60,000 nt of DNA from the NCBI GenBank assembly GCA_030704615.1, contig CM060731.1:73514756-73574755 (forward strand), read 5' to 3'. Positions 12,021-22,640 of the stretch are shown piece after piece; positions within the stretch are counted from its first letter, which is position 1; every line of letters starts with the position of its first letter. The notes beneath the pieces are model-generated. The model did not search any database. It was not told where the DNA came from and saw only the letters and a program-made list of their open reading frames with translations. The position numbers and the translations under genes are program-made. Source of the DNA: Takakia lepidozioides. Taxonomy: Eukaryota; Streptophyta; Takakiopsida; Takakiales; Takakiaceae.

Positions 12021-12124
12021 GCCTCTCATTTTAAGATAATAGGGTCTTCAATGCAGTCCGCTAACGGCGCAAGATCGCCACCGTCCATTCCCATAACCCA
12101 TCCGAGCCCTCCATTTTTAGGGCT
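12021..12124 (+). repeat. Left terminal inverted repeat (about 104 bp)
   Basis: It matches the right end base for base except T/C at about 12036 and A/G at about 12063. It contains AGGGTCTTCAATG near the tip, and GCAGTCCGC at 12053-12061. That second motif is the same as the core of the CAGTC repeat that fills much of the element. The inner limit is AGGGCT at 12119-12124. Confidence 0.93.
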
Positions 12125-12305
12125 GCAATTCAAACCTTTATCCCTGCCGCCTACCACTTGCCAGCAGCCGCGAACGTGCGCACTATTCTCCTGGCACGTT
12201 GTCGATCGTGTCCTGTACTGCGGCGCGTTTCTTGCATGTTCAGAAGCGTGTCCTTTGTACTGTATAGGGCATGGACATGGAAGCAAAACCCGATGATATA
12301 CTGAT

Positions 12306-15300
12306 CACGGAAAGCCCACTTATACGGCCTCTTCGACAATGTTTGCAAACAGCAAAACCACGACCCTTCAACAAAGAAGGATCTCCATTGGAAGAGTGAG
12401 ACGCAATATTGGTTTATGGGTGTGCGAGTGAAGGTTGAAAATGCCTGCATACTTTGGGATAGAGTTGGTGACTTTGTCCTGGGAGAGGAGAGTTTGGAGG
12501 ACTACCCCACTCAGTTTTGGGTGAATGTCTATTCTAAAGTGGAACCCGGCTCGCAAAAAGCACCCAAAGCCAACATATTTATGTCCAGTATTATGTGTGC
12601 ACCATCCTCAGTCCTTTTGACGTTTCATTGCATGTCTGTTGCCATTTTTTGTTTCACGAGTTCTCTGATTTTATGCTTCCTCAAGTCGTTGGATATCGAT
12701 TTTAGAATTTTCTGTCCAGGTATCAATGCTGTTACGGTCCTGATGACAAACGCACCAACAAGGCAATAGTGGAGGATCCAAAACAAAAGCGTGGAGGACC
12801 TCTTGTGGGTGCTGGAACATCTTGTCCTCATAAAGGCCCAAGGAGAAAGAAATCGGAGTATGAAGAGTCTTACAAGCGTGGTTGCCAATGCTGTTTCAAG
12901 GTCCAGCAATGTTATCTCGTCCCTGACATCTGTGTCCTCACGTACTACAACAACATGGAGCATACAGATGCGCAAGGGAAACCCTCGCATGGGAAGTCCG
13001 CAGAGTTCAGGAACACCCGCCACGCCTATGCACCACACATTAGCGAGGAATTGAAAGCCTGGGTCGTCGAGTGTTTGTGTCGAGGCCTGTCGGTCGCCCA
13101 AATCATAATGGAGCATAAAGAGCACGTGATGAACAACACCGGCTTGGGCGATGCATGGACCCGCGATGATTTCTTGTTGGAGCAAGATGTTCGCAACCTT
13201 GCCGAGAAACGTGCGTGGCAAACCTTCAAAAAGCACGCCGATGATGCGGAGAGTGTGCGCATGTGGAGAGACCAGAATCCTGCGTCCGTTTTTTTCTATC
13301 AAGAGGAGAAATTAGAGCCAACATTCGAGCATTTTGATGGAGATTTGACATTCACTATTGGCATACAGACTCCGTGGCAGAAACGACGAATGCTGGAACT
13401 AGGACATGACCGTATCATTGCATGTGATGCGACCTTTGGGACAAATCATGACAAGGTACTATTTGAACGATTCCATAGACTTGTACGAGCATGATAGCAT
13501 AGTACCATGCAGCATTCACATAAAATTTGGTGTGCTGACCCTTTCTGTATGTTTTCATATGTACGTTGCGGAAGACCGAGGGGCAGACCCATTGTGAACC
13601 GTTGTAGACCTCATCACTCTTATGAAGTCTTTTCATGCAGAACTGAGCGGAATTTGCATGCTCTGACCATCTTACATTGTGCATTCCAACAGTTCCCTTG
13701 TACACGTTGATGGTCTTCGACGAATGGTTGAACGGTATACCAGTTGCCTATATCCTATCCGCGAGGAATCGGACAACAGACCTGGTTCTGTGGATGAGAG
13801 CCTTGCGCGATTCACTCCTCGCAGATTTGCCGAGCTGGCGACCCAATGCCTTCATTGTGGACGATGCCGAAGCATAAATCAACGCTATTCGGTAAGTCTG
13901 TTGGTCCACAGCACCGGTCCATTGTCGAGGTCCACTGCAGCAGTCCATTGCTACAGTCCACTAGCAGACTCCTGCGGCAAAACCCGATGGCAATTCGCTG
14001 GGCAAATCCACTAGTAGTCCGCTGTCAAGTCCGCTCATCAGTCCCCTGGCAAGTCCGCTGGCAGTCCCCGGCAAGTCCGCTCGGCAGTCCACTGGGAAGT
14101 CCACTCAGCAGTCCGTGGCAAGTCCGCTGGCAAATCCACTCGGCAGTCCTTGGCAAGTCCGCTAGCAAGTCCACTCAGCAGTCCCTGGGGTCGGCCGTCC
14201 GCTGCCAAGTCCACTCGGCAGTCCCTGGCAAGTCCGCTCGGCAGTCCGCTGTGGCAGTCCAATGGGGCAGTCCGCTGATGCAGTCCGCTGCCCCAGTCCT
14301 AGCTAGGAGAAGAATGGGGAAGTCCACTGGGTAGTCCAATGGGGTTATTCCAGCACATCAACGTCATGGCATTGTACTGTCCACTGGGCGTGTCCAGTGG
14401 CTCTGCCCGCTGATACAGGTCGTTGTTACAGTCCACTCCGGCAGTCCACCATTGCAGTCCGATCCCAAGACTCTAATGTGTACCATGTGTGTTGTGCAGA
14501 ATTGTTTTTGAAGGAGTACTCATTTTCCTCTGTCTTTGGCATGTCCGCAAGACATGGGTGAAGCAATCATGCAAGAAAACGAACGATCCGGTGACCGTTG
14601 TAAACTTGTTGAAGGATATGGGAGACCTCATGTATTGTAGAGGGGGACCACGCAACGAGAAAATAACGCTTCGGTGGGTTGCAAGGAGAATCCGTCGTAT
14701 GAGGTCAAAATACCCGAAAGGACATGAATTTCTTGACTATATCAAACAATACTCGAAGCCCAAAATAGCAATGTGGTGTACAGCAGCCCGCCATGTCCCT
14801 CATGCGAACCAAGACACAAACGCAAGCATTGAGGCATACCATGGAAATCTGAAGGCAAGACTTGCCATGGGGAAAGGCAAGATGAGTGGTCGTAGAGTGG
14901 ACTGGCTTATATGGGAACTCACTAGCTGTGTGCTAACACACTACTGGTATGCAATCCATTTGAAAGACCCACGGGTTCATAAAAAATGAAAAACACGAAA
15001 AGTACATATCCAGTTCTATACTTGCGGCACGAGACATTCCTGCTGAGAGTGTTACTCTTCCCTTGGGTCCTGGTGAACCAGCCTACGTTCTCAACAGCAA
15101 CCACCCCGGCACAACATACATTGTTTACAATCCTGATTACGATTGGGCTTGTTGCACGTGCCCATGGGCAATGAAGGGAAAATTATGCAAGCATCAGGTC
15201 CGTGTCCTGAAGATGCTTCACCCTGACCTGCAAGATGGCCTCCTTGTGCACGCTTGTGGCACGGCGCTGGGAACCATTCATGGTGGATTACCTAACTTGC

Positions 15301-15732
15301 TCTTGGGCAATGGTGCCGGCGGCAACGACGAATCCAATCAGTTCATGGAAAGACATCCTCCGGACGACTTCCCCCTACGACGAGGTACCTCTGGAGGTCT
15401 CTGCCTCAATGGAACAAGAATTCGCGGACATACTTCGCATTGTAGGTGATGACAAATACCTGGAGGCACATGCCCGATCTGCTCTTCGTATGTGCAGAGG
15501 TCAGCTCGTTGATATCCTGGCGAAAAGTGCGGTTGAAATGTTGCACCCTGCGGCAACGAAGGCTTTCCGTTCTCTGAACAACAACAACAACATGTCTCTG
15601 AAAAGGAGACGATATTTCGTGGAGGCCTGGAAAACCCGGCCTAGGGTTTTGCGGAGAACCAGCAAGAGGGTGTTTGCACCTGCACCTGCAGCACATATAT
15701 ACTCGAAAATTCGCAACGACGCAATGGCGTGA
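12306..15732 (+). pseudogene. MULE transposase with SWIM zinc finger (degenerate)
   Basis: This is the likely mobilising enzyme of the element family, a nuclear DDE transposase. Exon 1 (about 12306-12590) reads TQYWFMGVRVKVENA onward. Exon 2 (about 12720-13455) has a Cys-rich DNA-binding-like region, then IIACDATFGTN with the first catalytic Asp. The next exon (from 13693) reads LMVFDEWLNGIPVAYIL and FIVDDAEA with the second Asp, ending at the GT donor at 13892. The exon from 14500 reads LIFLCLWHVRKTW and NASIEAYHGNLK with the likely catalytic Glu. About 15063-15240 encodes the SWIM finger (CTCPW...CKH). Lesions: one base missing just after 13693, a TAA stop at 13875-13877, frame changes at about 14985 and about 15340. 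The residue order and spacing fit Mutator/FAR1-type transposases, so the family call is firm and the loss of function is likely. Confidence 0.85.
13892..14499 (+). repeat. Transposase intron filled with CAGTCCRCTGG-type repeat
   Basis: The donor is CG|GTAAGT (13892) and the acceptor TTGTGCAG|A (ending 14499). The joined codon (CG+A) restores the transposase frame. Nearly the whole 608 bp consists of variants of CAGTCCGCTGGCAAGTCCAC, an imperfect array of 11-20 bp units. The donor itself (GGTAAGTCTG) merges into the repeat. Confidence 0.88.
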
Positions 15733-15905
15733 GCCTTGCGCGTGAGCGCGCGAGCGTACGCTCACGCAGGAGTGATGTGGCGTGAGTGTGCACCCACGCT
15801 GACGCGGCGTGAGCGTGATGTAAGCAGGCTGATGTGGCGGCAAATGCTGACGTGGCCCTGCGCTATCATCTGCCACGTCAGCATGAACATGCGCCGCCTA
15901 TAACC
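15727..15905. repeat. GCGTGAGCG / CGCTCACGC palindromic block
   Basis: Directly at the transposase stop, GCGTGAGC and its complement GCTCACGC alternate (for example GAGCGTACGCTC at about 15751-15762). TGATGTGGCGTGAG follows, with a further stem of TGACGTGGC and GCCACGTCA (about 15850-15885). A related block, in inverted sense, lies at 27,590-27,645. Confidence 0.7.
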
Positions 15906-16390
15906 GAGGATGGTCCTATGACCGTGGGAATAATGAAGGGAATCCTTGGCTGAATACAATAAAGACTACCATGAGGCCTACAATTGCAGCATCCAACATT
16001 GTGCAATTACAAATGTTTGTTTCACTTTTATAATTACAAGGGTTTGAAATATCCTCACAAAGTGTGCGCCATAGAGGCTGCAACAGGAAGACCTTGCTCC
16101 CTCCCCAAATAACAATGAGAGTTAGGATCATCTTCAAAAGATGGTTGCAGTGCATAGCGATAGGAAGACATGTACACTTCGAATGGTGCAATGATCAATG
16201 TGCTTTTAAAAGTTGCCACTCAGAGCTCACTCAGTATAGTTGGAAGGATAATGGATGGATAAGGGACGCCATATCATTGCACCGCCGACGATGTTGCAAA
16301 CGAATTGATTTGAATTGAATTTCCATGACAATGTTGCAAATTGCACATTTCATAGCATGATCGTCCATATACCACATGACATAGTTGATG
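15906..16390. other. Spacer with no recognisable gene
   Basis: This lies between the two convergent transposase-like genes. Only short frames are present and no motif was seen. Confidence 0.5.
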
Positions 16391-19300
16391 CTACCTATGT
16401 GTTGTATCCCGCTGCAATAGAGTATCGACCTCGTTGAAACTCAGAGTGGCCTGGTGAACGAAGTTGTCACGTTTGGGATCGCAAACCATCCTCTTCAAAA
16501 ATACGAAATACAAATGTTTGCAGGGTATGAATTTACCTCTCTTGCCCAAACTGGTTGATGGCATATTCACAAAATCAGGACATGTGCAATTGGGAAAATT
16601 GGAAACCGTGATGTCGTAGGCCCTGTCATGAACAACAGATGTCGAAGTGATCATTGTGTACACCCGACCATATCCTGGATCGGGCACTTCCGTGGTGCTT
16701 GCAACACGAGCTTGGAGCATTCTTGCGGACTCCACTTTGCTGAAGTGTTCAGCGGTTGGAGGGAAACGCCGAACCAGCTTTCCATCTCATTTGGTTGGCC
16801 ACAGGTGAGGATTTGCCGGGGGGACCCGAGAGGACGCAGAAGTAGAAACACATGTATGCAGTAGGGGTTGTCTCGCAAGGGAAAAGCCTGCCTCCTCCAG
16901 CATTGCAATCTCCTGACTTGTGAGATGTGTTCCCACCTTGATGGGCCAAACGGTTGGAGGAGCTGGCTTCATCACCACGGAAGGACGCACAGTTCCATGC
17001 ACACATCTACCACAATCGTCTGCGCAAAACCAGAACTTATGGTTCTTTGCTTCTGGTTGGCCATATGGACGCATCAAACCCGTGAAAGTCGGAGCAGGAG
17101 TCCGGGCACCGCCTCTGGATATAAATGAAGTGCACTTCTCGAAATTAGTTGCCCTGATCGCTGTACATTTCACACGAGACCCTGCACTTGTGCGTTCTAT
17201 GTGCCAAACGTGGTCGGGGCATGTGGACTCCAGCACATCAAAGGGGTAGTTTCTCTCCTGCACCATTTCAGTGGCACTGTTAGATGCTGGAGCCTGCCGT
17301 CGAGTCGGAGGTTCCTCCAGAATGGAGGTTTCCGGACATGGATCTGTCATGCAGGGGAACACGAGGCTTCGAGAAGTTATTACGGTCTGCCCTGTATAAA
17401 TCGGAATCCGAACCAGGTGGGGTGTTCAATTTCCTCTTACATGAGCCGAATCTCTCCTCCCCTTCAAGATGTGGAACTTTGAAACAAGTGGCGTTCCCTG
17501 GGCATACATGCTCACCGCCCGTGCTATCTTGCTTGGATCCCCAGATTTGTTTGCAGCACGCAACATCAACTCTTGTTTGTCCGGACCCTTGCCACCAGCC
17601 CCTCCTCACAAGAAATCACGGTATCTGGTTTGTTGTTGCAAGGCACGTATCAGATCATCTGTTGTTGCCACATACAAATCCCGACCTCGTTTCCCAGACT
17701 GTTGCAACCATGCATTGTGCACAATCTCTGCCAAATTGCAAGATGGCATGTCCGCCATTTCCTCAACGGACATGTTCTGCAAAGAGCAGAACCACACTTC
17801 AGAACAGTGCACAGGGAACAACATAAAGAAAGCAAGGAGAGCAAAATTTGGAAAATAAATGTATGAATAAAGCTAGCAATACAAGCCTCGCACCATTGTC
17901 ATGGCTGCTCCCCACTGTCTGTACTGGAAGTGCCAAAACGCCAGCGAATCTTCCAATGCTCTCATACTCTCAAGCGATGCAACTCCAAAAGAGAACCACC
18001 AAGCACGAATTGTCTGGAACAAAGTGTCCGTCTCCTTCATTGTTCTAGCATCTTTGTACTCTTTGCACAATTTACGGTGTTGTGTCTGCATCTTTGGTTT
18101 GATGTCCGACTTTGTATGTTTCTCCAAAGATTGTGTCCAATGGAATAGACATGTATATTCTCTTCCCGGCATTGGCACTTTTGGGTTGCCTGATCCGAAG
18201 ACAATTCGAACTGCATTGAAATTCGCCTGAGCACTTTCTGCCATAAAACCAACGAAATTTGGAGATGGCACCCCATGGCAGCCCATAACACGTACAAGGG
18301 AATTCCACATGAGCTTCTGGGATTCCGTATCCTCGGATTGCATGTCACAAACTGCAATTGTCATAACTCGTTGGTACACTGGATCGTATACATGACATTG
18401 TCGTCCAATCTTTCACTCGTTTCACATGATCAAACATAAGAAAACAATTCTGCAGGTCCCCCGTCTTCTGCATCCGCTTCACGAGGCTAACCCCACTACC
18501 CTCCCCAGCAGTCGACATTTTGAAAAGAAAAACTTTGATGGCACCTTGACCTGGAAAAACATTGTCCTGGATGTAGTCGTACATGCATATGTAGCCTTTG
18601 ATCCCAAAGCCCATTCTCAATGCATTGATCTGATGCCGAATGTTAGTTGAACTCAACGTGGAGAAATGATCCATGACAACATCGAGTGCTGCACCGTCAA
18701 GTTTAGTCCCCACAAAATTCCCTTCACTCAAAATATGGCTTTCCAAGAAGGACTTGCTTGCGCCAAGAGCAATTGCGGATGTTGTTGCGAATGGGTTTCT
18801 CTTGTACTCCTGTTTAATCAACCTCGATACTGTCTCAACACTCTCCCTGTAATCCCCCTTCGAGACAGGATGGTTATGGAAACCGAAATGCACACAAGCT
18901 CTTGTCATGGTTTTCAAACGGTGGACAACATAGTACATTCTTGCTCCACATAGCGCCAGGCAGGTTGGTACTAGTTTACAGAATTTGCAAACGAAAGCGG
19001 TTTCCGCTGGAGTAGTAGTCCCAGGCTTAAATGGATTTTCCGCGAGACCCTCCCACTCGCTTTGATTGTGAACCCCAGACTGAAGAAAGTGTCTGCAATT
19101 CAAATTATCACACCTAAGGTGTCCATTGCAAACTGTTCTCCTGAAAACAAGCTTGTCCTCATTTTGAATATTGGATGTTTTTGTTCTGCACCATGGGTGC
19201 CCGTCGTGTTTCTTGTCCATTCCGTGCATCATGTTTGTTATACCTCCAACTCGCGGAGGAGGAGGCAGCTCGAATAGGATATCCCCATCAAAAGTCTCTG

Positions 19301-19863
19301 GCAGGAACTTCGCAGGCACCTACTTCAAAGCTTCCCAATCAATTCCCCGCAACTCACTTTTGAAACCTGCCATTCCTCCCATCGCCCGTAGTTTTGGAAT
19401 GACACTACAAATGTCTTTTTCATCCACTTCCACAACTACAGTACAAAGGACTGGAGTTGGAATTTCACTAATGTCATCATCGGACGAATCCGAAAGCTCA
19501 ACGATTGGAGTTGAGCTTTTTCACCACCACCTCCCTTTTGTCTTCAACGACTGAAGCAGCAGTCCCGGGCGTCACATATGATCCAAGGGACTTTCTCCGA
19601 GGCTCTCCAAGTACTCTGTATCTACCAGGGTGCACTCTCCACTGGCTCACATGAGCCGTCTCATCACGATTTTGAAAAGAGTATTTCAACAACTTCCCGT
19701 CAAAATCGTACACCTCTTTCTCCAAGAAGAATGACCCATTCAAAAGCTCAAACCGGGTAGCCATGACATGTTCCGTCACAATTGCGAATCCATTGTCAAG
19801 TGCTTCTTTGGAGAAAGACATTGGTTTGTCGTCAGAATAAAACTCTGCTTCGGAGGAAGCCAT
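16391..19863 (-). pseudogene. Second DDE/SWIM transposase-like gene (degenerate)
   Basis: Reading right to left: an N-terminal part starting at 19863 (MASSEAEFYSDDKPMSF); then about 19340-18345 with clustered Cys/His (CRTK, CNGHLRCDNLNCRHFL, CKFCKLVPTCLALCG) and HFGFHNHPVSKG; then about 18379-17873 with VYQRVMTIAVCDMQSED, FVGFMAESAQANFNAVR and CLFHWTQSLEKHTK. Next comes MADMPSCNLAEIVHNAWLQQ (about 17800-17740). After that come a Cys-rich KFWFCADDCGRC (about 17035-17000) and a terminal SWIM finger, CTCPDF...CKHLYFVF (about 16590-16490), with a stop at 16391. It differs from the left-end transposase in almost every motif, so it is not a duplicate. Lesions: an in-frame TAG just before 19319 and a frame change at about 18375. 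I remember similar uncharacterised plant proteins but cannot verify this. The role is inferred to be transposase or DNA-binding partner. Confidence 0.72.
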
Positions 19864-19974
19864 GTTACGTCCCCGAGTGGGGGGTTGTCTTTCCTGAGCT
19901 GCTCCTTTGCCAAATCAGATGATTCAGCTATGTAACACACTGGTGGCACATGAAATGAGGCGGAAGCACCCGAA

Positions 19975-20467
19975 ATTATGATATTCCATCTAATCAATGT
20001 GGGACGGTTCCTAACAAGTCACCGTCAAATTAACGTATGTGACATGCAGTCTGTATTGTCTTATGAGCAATGCTGACAGATAATCCATCTAGTTGTGGGG
20101 GTCGCCCCAAAACAATAAAAACCCGCCGACGGATCCCATGCAGGGATGATGGGAAGAGAATTGAAGTAATTAGTTCATTTGTCAGGCCATGATTATATCC
20201 AGTATGTCTGATCATGGCACATGAATGATTATGATATTCCATCTAATCAATGTGGGACGGTTCCTAACAAGTCACCGTCAAATTAACGTATGTGACATGC
20301 AGTCTGTATTCTTATGAGCAATGCTGACAGATAATCCATCTAGTTGTGGGGGTCGCCCCAAAACAATAAAAACCCGCCGACGGATCCCATGCAGGGATGA
20401 TGGGAAGAGAATTGAAGTAATTAGTTCATTTGTCAGGCCATGATTATATCCAGTATGTCTGATCATG
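19975..20467. repeat. Tandem duplication, about 252-bp unit, in a divergent promoter region
   Basis: Two copies (19975-20216 and 20228-20467) begin ATTATGATATTCCATC and end CTGATCATG. They differ by a 2-bp deletion in copy 2 (ATTGTCTTATG against ATTCTTATG). They fill the space between the start of the minus-strand DDE/SWIM gene (19863) and the plus-strand ParB-methyltransferase gene (from about 20576). They could therefore hold promoter elements for both. Confidence 0.9.
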
Positions 20468-21298
20468 TGGATGGTTTCTAGATCATGCAATCCTTGGGCC
20501 CAGAACTCTCCACGTACGCATATTCCGTTAAATCCTAAGTAGGCCTCATGGCAAGTACTTCGAGAATTCTCATCCATGACATCCAACGGTGATATTAATG
20601 AAGCCGTCACAAAAAAGACACATGTCAATTTTATGTTTGCACACGCCAAGAACCCAAAACAACCGCGCAAAGGAACAGCTGTCCCAAATAAATTACGCTA
20701 TTTTCACTGTCACTCTTGTTTCTTAGAGGAAGTCAAGCTGGAGAGGGTTCCTTGTTCGGTTCGGAAGAGGAGGAAATCATTGTATTTTACATCGGTTAGA
20801 GAGAGGCTGAGATCAAGAGAGCAAATGATGAGGCATCGCATGCAAGATGGTGCAGCGCTTAGGCAGCATGTGAACTTAGAGACAGATCAAGCAGAGGAGA
20901 ATGTAGGAAGTGAGAGTGAGTTCGCCGCAGTCGCAGCGACGGCTGGAGCAGTGAGCGTAGGTAACCAAACAGTGCCAGCCGAGTTCATGCACGAAGACAA
21001 CACAACAGAAAGAGGAGCAGTGGACGCCATACCGGGAGGAAGTCAGCAAACCCTACATCAGACAGAAATGGTTATCATTCAATATCCGCATAATATTGTT
21101 ATCATTAGTCTTGATGTTTTCCATTCCATGTGGGATCAATACATTGTTTTTTCTTGTGTTCAGACCGATGAAAAAGGGAAGAGGAAAGCTGCAGAGGGCG
21201 ATCCGAGCGATGCAGCCACGAAGCCGAAGAAGGCAAAGGGATCCATAAGTTCTCTCAAATGCACTTCTCCTTCTTTACTGATAGTCCCCCGATGTGAG

Positions 21299-22640
21299 AA
21301 AAGCGATGATCGGTGGCGATCATCGCTTTACAGAAGAATGTAGTTGGTGTCTTATTTCAGCAGATTCAAGAAGGCAGGCAGGCAAGAAAGAATATGTATC
21401 AAGACGAAAGTGATGATCGGTGCCGACCATCACCTTCGCCATTGCTTTATTTAAGCAAAGAATGCGATTTTCATTGTGATTCAAGAGTGACAGGGAACTA
21501 AAGATGCATCTCGCAATGACGTCGAAGCGATGATCGGTAACGATCATCGCTTTGAGGTCCATTCCTTCTTGTTCAGAACAGTTTAGAAATGGCGTGGTCG
21601 TTCAGGAAAGTGATGATCGGTACCGACCATCACATTCAGCTCCCATTGTTTGTGCATCCCTTGGCACTTAAATAGTGATGGTCGGTACCGATCATCACTT
21701 TCGGCATTGACTGCATGTTAACCCAAAATCCTATCTCGCACTGGAAGCCTTTGTAGATTGAAATTCTTTAGGTGGAGAAATGTCCATTCAACTTCATATT
21801 TGGAATTGGAGAAACAGAAAAGCGATGGTTGGTGTCGACCATCGCCTCCAAGTCCATTTCTATGCTCTATATCTCATACAATGAAATGCAGAATTCTGCT
21901 GTGAAGTGATGATCGGTGCCGACCATCACATCCAGACCTCATGGGTTGTGCTTCCCAAGGCAGTCTGATTGTGATGATTGGTACCGACCATCACTGTTTG
22001 AACGGTTTGGCAATACACCAGAATCCATAAAAGGAGACCAAGTGCAGTGGGTGAAAGAAGGGATTCTGACTAAGAGTGATGATCGGTGCCGACCATCACA
22101 CTCAGACGTCATGGGGTTCGCTTCCTAATGCAATCTGATTGTGATGATCGGTACCGATCATCACTTTTTGAACAGATTGGCAATGCACCAGAATCCAAGA
22201 GAGGACATCAAGTTCAATGTGTGATAGAGGGGATTTTGACTTATAGTGATGATCGGTTCCGACCATCACATTTAGACCTCATGGGTTGTGCTTCCCAAGG
22301 CAGTCTGATTGTGATGATCGGTACCGACCATCACTTTTTGAACAGATTGGCAATGTACCAGAATCCAAAAGAGGACATCAAGTTCAATGAGTGATAGAAT
22401 GGGTTCTGACTTATAGTGATGATCGGTGCCGACCATCACATTTAGACCTCGTGGGTGTTTGCATCCCAATGCTGTCTTGTGGTGATGTGCGGTACCGACC
22501 ATCGCTTGCATCATCCTGATGGTCGGCACCGATCATCGCAGTCTAGTGAGAACGGAGTCAAGGTGCATTGGGAAACCAAGTAGGATTTCCATTCATTTGT
22601 TAGAAGACAAAGTAATGGTCGGTACCGATCGTCGCTGTGT
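21299..22640. repeat. Array of 16 copies of a 24-bp palindrome inside an intron
   Basis: Consensus GYGATGRTCGGTRCCGAYCATCRC, a near-perfect inverted repeat centred on GGTACC. Copies begin at about 21303, 21410, 21530, 21611, 21677, 21823, 21906, 21971, 22076, 22141, 22246, 22311, 22416, 22481, 22518 and 22612. More copies occur at about 24566, 24700, 24794 and 26072, also in introns of the same gene. I saw none elsewhere in the window. Variation such as GATGG/CCATC appears in paired positions in some copies, which hints at preserved symmetry. Confidence 0.88.
21905..22545. repeat. Tandem repeat of about 170 bp, each unit with two palindromes
   Basis: The units start near 21905, 22076, 22246 and 22416 (the last is partial). 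Each has a palindrome, then AGACCTCATGGGTTGTG (or a variant), a second palindrome about 65 bp later, and TTGGCAATRYACCAGAATCC. Local duplication therefore raised the palindrome count. Confidence 0.82.

Noticed and set aside
12625-13302. Minus-strand ORF of 225 codons opposite the transposase
   Set aside because: It is the antisense shadow of the transposase exon. The plus frame has clear DDE motifs and the antisense frame has none.
21299-22640. CRISPR-like array (regular palindromic repeats with spacers)
   Set aside because: Spacers are unequal, often duplicated (~170-bp unit), and the setting is a eukaryotic intron without cas genes.
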